In this document: positions 41,375 to 49,212 of the stretch, one piece after another
Layout of the letters: every line of letters begins with the position of its first letter
Numbering within the stretch: the stretch's first letter is position 1
Assembly (NCBI GenBank): GCA_035569495.1
Contig: DATMMX010000011.1
Coordinates: forward strand, 434,001 to 498,000
Direction of reading: 5' to 3'
DNA length: 64,000 bases
Source: DASRDZ01 sp035569495
Lineage (GTDB): Bacteria; Chloroflexota; Dormibacteria; Aeolococcales; Aeolococcaceae
The notes under the pieces: generated by a model
Told to the model about the DNA's origin: nothing
Seen by the model: only the letters and a program-made list of their open reading frames with translations
The model's database searches: none
Made by a program: the position numbers and the translations under genes

Positions 41375-43307
41375 AGCTCCACGTCGAATCGTAGGCGGCG
41401 CCGTCCACGACCGCGACGATGTGCGCCGTGTACCGCGCGCCTGCGGCAAGCGGCGCGGCAGGCAACAGGAACGCCGAGTTCTCCGTCTCCGCCGAGGGCG
41501 ACTGCACCGCCACAAGAGCGACGGCAGCACCGCCAGGGCCGGTCAGCGAGAACGACGTCATGTGCACCGCGCTGCGCCGGTCGAAGGTGACCGTCACCGG
41601 GTAGCCCGTGACCCGCGACGCGCCCGCGGGCACCGGGTCGGGCAGCTCGTTGTCGAAGAAGCTGGCAGGAACTCCGGTCTGCCCGGCGGCCGGGTAGCGC
41701 ACCGGCGCCGCGGGCGAGGGGGTGAGCCCGCTGAAGCCGAACTCCATGTCCTCGATGGGCAGCGACAGCATCGACGCGTCGGCGAAGCCGATCACCTTCA
41801 GGTCGGGCCGCAGGATCGGGAAGCGGTGGTACACGCTGTCCACCCAGTCGGACACCGCACCCTCCGGCGAGCCGCGATGGGTGATGTCCTCGCCGACCGG
41901 ACCGTCGCGCCAGCCGAAGGCGTTGTCGCGGTCGTACACACCGGCGCCCACGAACCCCGGCGTCCCCGGCGTCTCGCCGTGGATGCCCAGTCCCTTCTGC
42001 GACGCCCTCGCCTGGTTGAACAGCCAGTAGAAGCTGTGCGCCGCCGCGGCGCCCGTGAGCCGGTCGTCGAGCTGCACGGCCGGCAGACCCGCGGCCTTCC
42101 GCGCCGCATTCACCGCCGCCAGCGCGCGCAACGCATGCGCCGCCTCGACCGCGTCCACGTCGGGTGCGGCAACCACGCGTCGCGACGGCTGCACGTCCGA
42201 CGCGGGCGACACGGCGGAGGCGATCAGTGCCAACCCCCTTGCCTCGTCACGCCACACGTCGCGCGCGATGTACAGGAGGTACGCCGCCCCCGCCTGGTCG
42301 GACGGATCGACTCGCAGCGCGTCGACAAGCGAGGCCGCCGCCGCCTCCGCATCGCCGTCCTTGGCCATGGACACCTGCGCCAGCCCGTGCAGCACCTGCA
42401 CATCGCGCGGCGCCAGCGTCGCCGCCCGCCGGTAGGCGACGGCCGCGTCGTCGTAGTCCGCGGCCAGCAGCGCCGAGCCGCCGAGGCTGAGCAGCAGCCC
42501 CACGTCGTCGCCCCGCAGCGCCAGCGCCTTCTCGAACTGAGCGTGCGCCTTGGCAACGTCCGCGTCGTCGAACAGCGCCCCCGCCAGCTCGACGACCCGC
42601 TCCGCCCAGTCCGGCTGTTCGCGCTCCGCCGCGGAGAGCGCGTCGACCTGCCCGAGCGTGTTGCCCTGGTCGTGCGCCAGGTTGGCCGCCTCGCGGTGCA
42701 CCTCGGCGCGAAGGTAGGCGCTGCTCGACGCCCCAACCAGGCGCGACGCCGCGTCCAGAGCGACCTTCGACCCGCCCATGTCGCCGCTGTCGGCCAGCGC
42801 CTCGGAGAGGAAGAGCTGGGCCAGCGCGTCGTCCGGCGCCAGCGACACCGCCCGACGCCCCGCCGGCACCGCCTCGGCCACCGAGCCGTTCCAGTCGAGC
42901 GCCCGGCAGAGCACTGCCTGGGCCCGGCCGTCGGAGGGCGCCAGCCCAGCCCCCGTCCGCGCCTCACCCAGCGCCCGCACCAGGTCGCCCGAGTAGGCGA
43001 GGAACAGCGCGTGCGCCGCGTGCGCCTGCGCGTCGCCCGGCCGCTGCGACAGCACCGCCAGGTATCCCTGCTCCGCCTTCTCGTACTGGTTGGAGAACAC
43101 CAGCGCGTCGATCGCCGCCAGCGACAGCGGCTGCGACGACGACTGCGCAGTCCCAGACGGCACCACCGCCGAGAACCCCTGGTCCCGCTGCGCCACCACC
43201 GCGGGCGCCGACGCCGACAGCGACACCAGCACCACCGCCAGCACGGCGATCACCAGCAGGCGTGGCAGCAGCGAGGCGGAGACACGGCGCGGCACAGCGC
43301 CGCTCAC
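41361..43307 (-). CDS. Exported TPR and CAP-domain protein
   Basis: About 648 residues. N-terminal signal or anchor (residues 10-40, LPRLLVIAVLAVVLVSLSASAPAVVA in two parts), then a TPR/Sel1-like array (about 60-350; ALDWNGSVAEAVPAGRRAV, PDDALAQLFLSEALADSG, AVAYRRAATLAPRDVQVLHG), then a CAP/SCP-like domain (about 375-520; ALAAVNAARKAAGLPAVQL, AAHSFYW, GEDITHRGSPEGAV) with an active-site-like His and Glu, and a C-terminal beta-sandwich (VTVTFDRRSAVHMTSF). Outside the membrane. GTG 43307 is uncertain; GTG a few codons later is possible. Confidence 0.82.
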   Translation of the reverse strand: MSGAVPRRVSASLLPRLLVIAVLAVVLVSLSASAPAVVAQRDQGFSAVVPSGTAQSSSQPLSLAAIDALVFSNQYEKAEQGYLAVLSQRPGDAQAHAAHALFLAYSGDLVRALGEARTGAGLAPSDGRAQAVLCRALDWNGSVAEAVPAGRRAVSLAPDDALAQLFLSEALADSGDMGGSKVALDAASRLVGASSSAYLRAEVHREAANLAHDQGNTLGQVDALSAAEREQPDWAERVVELAGALFDDADVAKAHAQFEKALALRGDDVGLLLSLGGSALLAADYDDAAVAYRRAATLAPRDVQVLHGLAQVSMAKDGDAEAAAASLVDALRVDPSDQAGAAYLLYIARDVWRDEARGLALIASAVSPASDVQPSRRVVAAPDVDAVEAAHALRALAAVNAARKAAGLPAVQLDDRLTGAAAAHSFYWLFNQARASQKGLGIHGETPGTPGFVGAGVYDRDNAFGWRDGPVGEDITHRGSPEGAVSDWVDSVYHRFPILRPDLKVIGFADASMLSLPIEDMEFGFSGLTPSPAAPVRYPAAGQTGVPASFFDNELPDPVPAGASRVTGYPVTVTFDRRSAVHMTSFSLTGPGGAAVALVAVQSPSAETENSAFLLPAAPLAAGARYTAHIVAVVDGAAYDSTWSFTVR

Positions 43308-43501
43308 TCTGTCACAGCCACAGCCGAATCCTGCGGAGGAAAACGATCCCCGGTGGCGCCGTCGCGGCGGCTCGGCAGGGGGGAGCCGCGACACCCGCTC
43401 CGTGTGGGGGACGGCGCCGCCCGGGGACCTGGAAGGGAGGGAACCGACGCGAAGCCTACGACCGCCTGCTTAACGACAGCGTGAACTTCGCCGGGCCCCG
43501 C

Positions 43502-44332
43502 TCAGCGCCCCGCGATGATGCCGCTGGTCCGGGTCACGGCGATGCCGTGCGCCTCCATCCCCGCGATCACCCGGTTGATGCCGATCGAGTCGGTGGCCAT
43601 GTGCCCGGTGATCAGCAGGTTCTTCCCCGCCGGGGCCTCGGCGCGCAGCCGCTGCAGGTCCTCCTCGGCGATGTGCATGGCCAGCACCGTGTCGACGCCC
43701 GCGCCGTAGTACTCGCGAAAGACGGGGTAGCCGCCGTTGGTCCCCCCGGCCATGGCCACCACCCACCGCCCCAGCGGGGCCGAGGGGTCGCCGATCCAGG
43801 CCTCGGGACGGGTCAGCGCCGCCTCCATCTCGGGGAACTCGCCGAGCCACTCGATGACGTCGCCGACGCGGGTCTGCCCATCGGCGCGCGCGGACAGCAT
43901 GTCGACGATCTCCTGCCGCCCGATGATGTCGCAGGCCAGGTGCACGTTGCACAGGGGCATGCCGATCAGCCGCGCGGTGTCGACGATGCGGTTGTAGTTG
44001 CCCATGTGGTCGTTGCGGTGGATGCGGTCGAGCCGCGAGGCCACCGCCGCCTCGGCCACCGAGCGGTCGATGCCCTCGGCGACCATCATCTCGACCTGCC
44101 GGTGCACCACCTTGGCGAAGTCCATGCGGGCGTGCTCGCCGACCGGGTGGTGGGCGATCACCGCGTCGTACCCCTCGCGCTGCGCCCAGAGCAGCTCGGT
44201 GCCGTCCACGTCGACGCCGAAGAGCACGCGCTGCACGTCGGCGGACGCTTCGACGTAGACCTGCGAGTCGGCGGGGACCTCGTCGCAGCCGGCGAAACGG
44301 GCGGACCAGCTGAGGATGTCGGCGAGCTTCAT
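43502..44332 (-). CDS. Nif3-like dinuclear-metal protein
   Basis: 276 residues resembling the NIF3/YqfO family. Seen: VYVEASADVQRVLFGVDVDG, AVIAHHPVGEHA with the metal His pair, and near the end LLITGHMATDSIGINRVI with another His. The family includes hexameric toroids with unsettled function (once called GTP cyclohydrolase type 2). ATG 44332; TAGATT (44349-44344) lies eleven bases upstream. Its N-terminus differs from standard members, so assignment is moderate. Confidence 0.75.
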   Translation of the reverse strand: MKLADILSWSARFAGCDEVPADSQVYVEASADVQRVLFGVDVDGTELLWAQREGYDAVIAHHPVGEHARMDFAKVVHRQVEMMVAEGIDRSVAEAAVASRLDRIHRNDHMGNYNRIVDTARLIGMPLCNVHLACDIIGRQEIVDMLSARADGQTRVGDVIEWLGEFPEMEAALTRPEAWIGDPSAPLGRWVVAMAGGTNGGYPVFREYYGAGVDTVLAMHIAEEDLQRLRAEAPAGKNLLITGHMATDSIGINRVIAGMEAHGIAVTRTSGIIAGR

Positions 44333-44346
44333 GTCAGCCCGCCAAT

Positions 44347-45540
44347 CTACAGCGGCGCGCGCAGCCTGTGATGGGACCGGGCCCCGCTGACGTGCGCCTT
44401 CACCGTGGCCGCCACGGGCCGCCCGCCCCAGTTGCGGGCGATCACCGCGACCCACCACGCCGCGGCGCCGAGGGCGATGCCCACCACCGCGTCGGCGACG
44501 TAGTGCTCACCGAGGTAGAGCACGCCGAACGACAGGGTCAGCGGGTAGAGCATCCACAGCCAGGACGACCAGCGATGCCCGCGCACCGCCACGATGGTGC
44601 AGGCGATCACCATGGGCACGGCGACGTGCAGCGAGGGCATCGCCGCGTTGGGCTCGGGATCGGCGCCGGCGTAGAAGTGGCCGAAGCCGCCGATCGACTG
44701 CAGGGTGTCGACCACCATGCGCTGCACGTGGGGGAGCAGGCCCTCGCGCGCGGCCAGCCAAGGCGGCATCTCGGGGAAGATCAGGTAGACGATGAAGCCG
44801 ATCGCCATCACCAGCACGTAGGCGGTGACGAAGGTCGAGAACCACTCGCGGTGGCGCCACCACAGCCACAGCCCGGCGACCAGCGGGGCGGCGAAGTGGA
44901 ACAGGTACTCGGCCACCAGGGCGACCGAGAAGACGTGCTGGAAGGTGCCGTGGCCGAGGCGGTCCTGCAGCCAGGTGGTGGCCACCACGCCGCCCAGGAT
45001 GGTCTTCTCGAAGACGATCGGGCCCGCCGAGTGCACCGCGCCGGCGATCTGGGCGCCGACCCCGGTGAGGTCCTCGAACATCACGGCGACGAACAGGAAG
45101 GGCAGCCAGTCCCACACGAAGGGGCGCGCCTTGCCGACGACGGCGAAGAGCACCAGCCCGATGAGGATGGCGTGCTCGCTGGTGATGCCCACCGCGTGGC
45201 TGGCCATCAGGGCGATGGAGAGCACCGCGTAGGCGGCCATGGCGCCGTACACGAGGGGGCGCTGCCTGAAGGCGTGGACGCTGCGGCGCTCGACGGGCGC
45301 CGCGATGGCCGCGTTGACGCTGAGCGCGGCGCTGCGCACCTTCTGTCCGGTGGCGTGCAGACGGTGCCGGGTGCGGCGCTGCAGCCTGATGGCAGCCCGG
45401 CTCGACCGGGCGAGCTGCCGGCGGCCGGGCTCAGCGACGGGGCGGAGCGCCCGGCCGGCCAGGGCCTGGGTGCGAACCGGGGCGCGCAGAGGCATCCGCT
45501 GCCGTCGCTCGCGCCGACGATGCGGACCCGGGGACTGCAT
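44347..45540 (-). CDS. PAP2-family membrane phosphatase/transferase (inositol-phosphorylceramide-synthase-like)
   Basis: 397 residues, about six to eight transmembrane segments. The active-site pattern is the PAP2_3 type: AAMPSLHVAVPM and GEHYVADAVVGIALG with the catalytic His residues. Such proteins dephosphorylate lipid phosphates or transfer phospho-inositol head groups. The first 90 residues are very basic and likely cytosolic. ATG 45540 follows TAGGAGGCAGGAGG. It starts just after the Nif3-like gene's region and reads toward it, possibly cotranscribed. Confidence 0.85.
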   Translation of the reverse strand: MQSPGPHRRRERRQRMPLRAPVRTQALAGRALRPVAEPGRRQLARSSRAAIRLQRRTRHRLHATGQKVRSAALSVNAAIAAPVERRSVHAFRQRPLVYGAMAAYAVLSIALMASHAVGITSEHAILIGLVLFAVVGKARPFVWDWLPFLFVAVMFEDLTGVGAQIAGAVHSAGPIVFEKTILGGVVATTWLQDRLGHGTFQHVFSVALVAEYLFHFAAPLVAGLWLWWRHREWFSTFVTAYVLVMAIGFIVYLIFPEMPPWLAAREGLLPHVQRMVVDTLQSIGGFGHFYAGADPEPNAAMPSLHVAVPMVIACTIVAVRGHRWSSWLWMLYPLTLSFGVLYLGEHYVADAVVGIALGAAAWWVAVIARNWGGRPVAATVKAHVSGARSHHRLRAPL

Positions 45541-45713
45541 CCTCCTGCCTCCTACGCCTGTGCCGGTTCGCCACACGGTGGGCGCGGAGGGGACGGATCA
45601 CCCCACCCCCCGCTCGAAACGTGCTTCAACAACCATAGTGCATCCCGGCGCGGAATGGAGCAGATTCCTAGGATTGAACCGACCTGAAACCTCGCCCGTA
45701 TCCACTGGTGCAC

Positions 45714-46082
45714 ATGACCGCCCTCGAAGCCGCCAACGCCGAGATCCGCCGAAGAGCCCAGCACGAGCAGCGCCGCCGCGAGCAGCGCCGCCAGGCCCAG
45801 CTCCCGGTGCGGACCATCGACGCGCTGATCGCCGAGCTGGAGGAGCTCCACCTCCGCGGCCGCAAGCGCGTCCCCGAGGACTTCGACCACCGCCTCGAGG
45901 CCCTCAACGCCACCCTCCCCGAGGACTGCCGCAGCGAGGAGCTGCGCAGCAAGATCACCATCGTCCACCTCATGGACCGGCTCTACGGGATCCAGGATTG
46001 CCTCTTCCGCCGCCAGCCCGGGCGGGTCCAGGCCGGTGACGGTTCGGAAGACGAGGATCACGAACTCCCGCAGGCGTCGTAG
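45714..46082 (+). CDS. Hypothetical charged helical protein
   Basis: 122 residues, no recognised domain. The first 45 residues are strongly charged and predicted coiled coil (EIRRRAQHEQRRREQRRQAQ), then helical with KITIVHLMDRLYGIQDCLF, then an acidic tail. ATG 45714 was chosen; GTG 45708 is possible. The TAG stop is part of the next gene's TAGGCT promoter box. Confidence 0.6.
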   Translation: MTALEAANAEIRRRAQHEQRRREQRRQAQLPVRTIDALIAELEELHLRGRKRVPEDFDHRLEALNATLPEDCRSEELRSKITIVHLMDRLYGIQDCLFRRQPGRVQAGDGSEDEDHELPQAS

Positions 46083-46094
46083 GCTACGGGGCAG

Positions 46095-46601
46095 GTGAGC
46101 CCCGTCCAGAGTCCCGTCCTTGCCGCGATCCTCACTGTGAGCGACGCCGGCGCGCGTGGCGAGCGTGACGACGCCAGCGGCGACCTCATCGCCGTCCGGC
46201 TGGCCGAGTTGCCCGCCACCGTGGTGTCGCGCGCCGTGGTTCCCGACGAGCGGCTCCCCATCACCGACTTCGTGCTCGCCGCCGCGATCGAGGCCGAGCT
46301 GCTGGTGATCACCGGCGGCACCGGCCTGGCCCCGCGCGACGTCACCCCCCAGGCGCTGCTGCCACTGCTCGACTACGAGGTCCCCGGCATGGCCGAGGCG
46401 ATGCGCCTGCGGGGCCTCGATTCGACGCCGCATGCGATGCTGTCGCGGCAGGTCGCAGGCGTGCGCGGTCGCTGCCTGGTGCTCGCCCTGCCGGGGAGTC
46501 CCCGGGGGGTTGGCGACTGCCTTGACGCCGTCTGGCCGGCACTTCCCCACGGCCTGCGGCTGCTGCGAGGGGAGAACGACCCGCATGGGAGGACCGGGTA
46601 G
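46095..46601 (+). CDS. moaB: MoaB/Mog-family molybdopterin adenylyltransferase
   Basis: 168 residues. Trimeric MoCF-fold enzyme that adenylates molybdopterin before metal insertion. Seen: AAILTVSDAGARGERDDASG, VVPDE, VITGGTGLAPRDVTPQAL, the GGTG loop, and LVLALPGSPRGVGDCLDAV. GTG 46095 has TAGGCT (46080-46085) nine bases upstream, overlapping the previous stop. moaC is close (47027) on the other strand. Confidence 0.92.
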   Translation: MSPVQSPVLAAILTVSDAGARGERDDASGDLIAVRLAELPATVVSRAVVPDERLPITDFVLAAAIEAELLVITGGTGLAPRDVTPQALLPLLDYEVPGMAEAMRLRGLDSTPHAMLSRQVAGVRGRCLVLALPGSPRGVGDCLDAVWPALPHGLRLLRGENDPHGRTG

Positions 46602-46604
46602 CCG

Positions 46605-47030
46605 ATGCGCCGCTTCACCGTCGCCGGACTCGTGCCCTGTGACCCGATCGACCTCGCCGACCGCCTGCTCGACGCCTCCGCCGCGCCCGTGATCTGGCCG
46701 CAGATCCGCGCCTCGGCCGCGCCCGACGTGCCGGGCTGGCTGGAGTGCGCGGTCAGCGACGACGAGGAGACGGCCCCCGGGGCCACCGCGCTGCGGGTCC
46801 AGCTTCGCCGCTCGGCGCCGATGGAGGTGCAGGAGCGGACCGAGGGCGGCTCTACCGTGCACCGCTTCCTGCCCGCCACTGGCGGCTGCCTGTGGACGGT
46901 GGAGAGCCACGCCCGGCCGCTGCCCCGCGAGTCGTGGTCGCGCTTCGTGCGCCGGCGCAAGCGCGACCAGGCGCGCGCCATGGCGCTGGTCGACACCGCG
47001 GCCAGCTACTTCGCCTCGCTGCGTCCCTAG
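46605..47030 (+). CDS. Hypothetical protein, alpha/beta
   Basis: 141 residues, unrecognised. It has an N-terminal MRRFTVAGLVPCDP, a body with WLECAVSDDEE and LRVQLRRSAPMEVQER, and a basic C-terminal helix (RRRKRDQARAMALVDTAA). The layout might be SRPBCC/START-like but I cannot support that from motifs. It starts three bases after moaB and shares CTAG with moaC at its end, so it belongs to the moaB transcript. Confidence 0.6.
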   Translation: MRRFTVAGLVPCDPIDLADRLLDASAAPVIWPQIRASAAPDVPGWLECAVSDDEETAPGATALRVQLRRSAPMEVQERTEGGSTVHRFLPATGGCLWTVESHARPLPRESWSRFVRRRKRDQARAMALVDTAASYFASLRP

Positions 47031-47524
47031 AGGGGGCGGTCCTCGGGGCGGCTGACCGGGCCGGACTTCCCCCCGCTCTTGCTGAGCAGGCCGATCCCCT
47101 CGACGGTCATCCAGCGGTCGCTCGCCTTGGCCATGTCGATCACCGTCAGCGCCGCGATGGTCACGGCGGTCAGCGCCTCCATCTCGACGCCGGTCTGCGC
47201 GGTGCATCGTGCCGTCGCCTTGATGCGCACGCCGGGCAGGCCGCCATCGAGCTGCAGGTCGACGTCGACGGAGGTGAGCGGCAGAGGGTGGCAGAGCGGG
47301 ATCAGCTCGGGGGTGCGCTTGGCGGCCATGATGCCGGCGATGCGGGCGACGCCGAGGACGTCGCCCTTGGCGGCGTTGCCACTGGAGATCAGGTCAAAGG
47401 TGGCACGATCACAGCGGACGCTGGCGGCGGCGGTGGCGACGCGCTCGGTCTGCGGCTTGGCCGACACGTCGACCATGTGCGCGACGCCGCTGCCGTCGAT
47501 GTGGGTGAGGCGCTGCTCGGTCAC
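47027..47524 (-). CDS. moaC: Cyclic pyranopterin monophosphate synthase
   Basis: MoaC makes cPMP from the 3',8-cyclo-GTP made by MoaA, first stage of molybdenum cofactor. 165 residues. Seen: HMVDVSAKPQTERVATA, KGDVLGVARIAGIMAAKRT, LIPLCHPLPLT, GVEMEALTAVTIAALTVIDM, all MoaC hallmarks. GTG 47524. The usual moaA and moaE are not in the window; moaB and the MoeB-like fusion are. Confidence 0.95.
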   Translation of the reverse strand: MTEQRLTHIDGSGVAHMVDVSAKPQTERVATAAASVRCDRATFDLISSGNAAKGDVLGVARIAGIMAAKRTPELIPLCHPLPLTSVDVDLQLDGGLPGVRIKATARCTAQTGVEMEALTAVTIAALTVIDMAKASDRWMTVEGIGLLSKSGGKSGPVSRPEDRPL

Positions 47525-47545
47525 GACGTGACCGATTCTGCGCCT

Positions 47546-47938
47546 CTAACCGACAGCGGTGACCGGGGTCTCCTCGGAGAGGAAGCTGCGGATCACCGCC
47601 CCCAGCCCGATCAGGCTGAACGGCTTGTTGATGAAGCGGTTGGCACCCGCGGCGCGCCCGCTCTCGACGTCGTCGGTGCGCGACAGGGCGGTGAACAGCA
47701 CCACCGGGATGTGCCGCGTCTCGGGGTTGCTCTTGATCCGGCGGCAGGCCTCCAGGCCGTCGATGCCGGGCATCATCACGTCGAGGATGACCAGGTCGGG
47801 GCGCTGCACCTCGAGGTGCTGCAGGCCCTCCTCACCGTTGGGCGCGGTGTCGACGTCGTAGCCCTCGATGCTCAGGTACATCGAGACGACGTGGAGGAGG
47901 CGGGGGTCGTCGTCGACCACGAGGATTCGGCGGCTCAC
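47546..47938 (-). CDS. CheY-like single-domain response regulator
   Basis: 130 residues, receiver only. Seen: acid pair DDD (residues 9-11), phospho-acceptor Asp53 in VILDVMMPG, the conserved Thr in VVLFTALS and Lys in INKPF. No output domain. Because no kinase is adjacent, it may be the partner of either orphan kinase (16621, 26564). GTG 47938 has TATACT (47952-47947) eight bases upstream, leaderless. Confidence 0.9.
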   Translation of the reverse strand: MSRRILVVDDDPRLLHVVSMYLSIEGYDVDTAPNGEEGLQHLEVQRPDLVILDVMMPGIDGLEACRRIKSNPETRHIPVVLFTALSRTDDVESGRAAGANRFINKPFSLIGLGAVIRSFLSEETPVTAVG

Positions 47939-48017
47939 AAGGGCCGAGTATAGGAGGCGCCCTTCGAGCGCAGCCGGGAGGCACACGGGCTCGTGACCCA
48001 ACTGTTGCCCTGCCTGC

Positions 48018-48695
48018 TCAGCCGCAGGCGGCGGGGTCCTCGGCGCCGCCCGGACGGTGGAAGCCGAGCCGCACCACGCCGCCGCCGACGCGCACGCATT
48101 CCAGCGCGCTGCGGGCCAGGCTGAGCACGGGGCTGGCGCTGAGCAGGTCCTGCAGGTTGAAGGCCTGCTGGACGTGGTCCTGGAGCGCCTGGGTGACCTG
48201 CCCGGGCAGGCCCAGGTTGCCGACCTGGGTGGCCTGGAAGGTGCCGCTGACCCGGGGGCCGTTGGCGTCGGCCGTCCGGGCGAGGGCCAGCTTGGCCACC
48301 GCGACGATGGTGAAGGGGCCGACCGGGGTGTGCGCGTCGATCACCACCAGCGTGTCGCGGACGCGGATCTCGGGGCTCTGGAAGCGGCTGGGGTCGGGGT
48401 TGTTCTCGCGCACCAGCACGGTGAGGTCGTGCTCGCTGAGGTCGACGTAACCGTGCTCCCCGGCGGCGAGCTGGGTGACCAGCATGCTGCCGAGGCGAAC
48501 GGCGATGGCCGTCTGGGTGGCGCCGTCGTCGGCGCCGCCGGGGGCGGGGCCGAGGTCGGGGCTGGCCAGCGCCTGGGTGGCCAGGACGATCAGGGCGACG
48601 AGCAGGATGGCGACGCCGCCGAGCAGGCAGCCGCAGCCCCGGCTCAGGCGGCGGCGCCGGGCCGCGACGGGAGCCTCGACCGGGGCCCCGGTCAC
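48018..48695 (-). CDS. Membrane-anchored exported protein
   Basis: 225 residues. Basic N-terminus (ARRRRLSRGCG), one hydrophobic segment (about 24-43), then an external domain starting with PDLGPAPGGADDG. The extracellular part (VRLGSMLVTQLAAGEHGYVDLSEHDLTVLV, IRVRDTLVVIDAHTPVGPFTIV in pieces) resembles a lipid-binding/LmeA-like beta fold but no family is certain. GTG 48695 starts five bases after the preceding stop. Third gene of the acylase operon. Confidence 0.65.
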   Translation of the reverse strand: MTGAPVEAPVAARRRRLSRGCGCLLGGVAILLVALIVLATQALASPDLGPAPGGADDGATQTAIAVRLGSMLVTQLAAGEHGYVDLSEHDLTVLVRENNPDPSRFQSPEIRVRDTLVVIDAHTPVGPFTIVAVAKLALARTADANGPRVSGTFQATQVGNLGLPGQVTQALQDHVQQAFNLQDLLSASPVLSLARSALECVRVGGGVVRLGFHRPGGAEDPAACG

Positions 48696-48699
48696 CGCG

Positions 48700-49212
48700 C
48701 TAGCGGAGCCGCCAGAACAGGTAGCCGGCGCCGCCGCCCAGCCCGAGCAGGACCACCATCGCGACCACCACCAGGCTCACCCCACCGCCACCGCTCGGCC
48801 CGGCCGCCGCCGTGTTGGACGTCGAGGCGCTGGTGGTGGGAGACGTTGTGGCGCTGGGCGTGGCGCCGCCGGTGTCGGGGGCGGTCGGCGTGGGGCTGGA
48901 GGTGTCGGTGGGAGTGGGGCCGGGGGTCGGCGTCGCGGTGGGGCCGAGCGACGGCGTGGTGCTCGGGCTGGGCACGCTGAGGTTGATCGGCGTCGGGGTG
49001 GGGGTGGGGCTGTCGGTCGGGCCGGGGCTGGCGCTCGCCGACGAGGGCAGGCACGGCGTGGCCAGGGGCTTGGGCGAGCAGGTCGGCCTCAGCTCGTTCG
49101 GCTGTGCGGCGGAGACCGGCAATGGGAACGAGGCGCTGCGCGTGCCCGCGGCCAGCAGCGCCACCACCAGCAGCACCAGCCCAAGGCACGCGGCTCCGCC
49201 GAGGCGCCTCAC
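48700..49212 (-). CDS. Pro/Thr/Ser-rich surface protein with C-terminal anchor
   Basis: 170 residues. N-terminal signal-like hydrophobic segment (AACLGLVLLVVALLAAG), a Cys pair (RPTC, TPCL), then about 85 residues of PTPTP/SPS-type low complexity, an extended stalk and a likely glycosylation target, ending in a transmembrane segment (VSLVVVAMVVLLGLGG) and RLR. GTG 49212 overlaps the acylase stop (GTGA). Similar architecture at 58611. Confidence 0.65.
   Translation of the reverse strand: MRRLGGAACLGLVLLVVALLAAGTRSASFPLPVSAAQPNELRPTCSPKPLATPCLPSSASASPGPTDSPTPTPTPINLSVPSPSTTPSLGPTATPTPGPTPTDTSSPTPTAPDTGGATPSATTSPTTSASTSNTAAAGPSGGGGVSLVVVAMVVLLGLGGGAGYLFWRLR

Noticed and set aside
43470..43952. 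Frame opposite in phase inside the Nif3-like gene
   Set aside because: Arg/Gly-rich shadow of a gene with clear metal-binding motifs.
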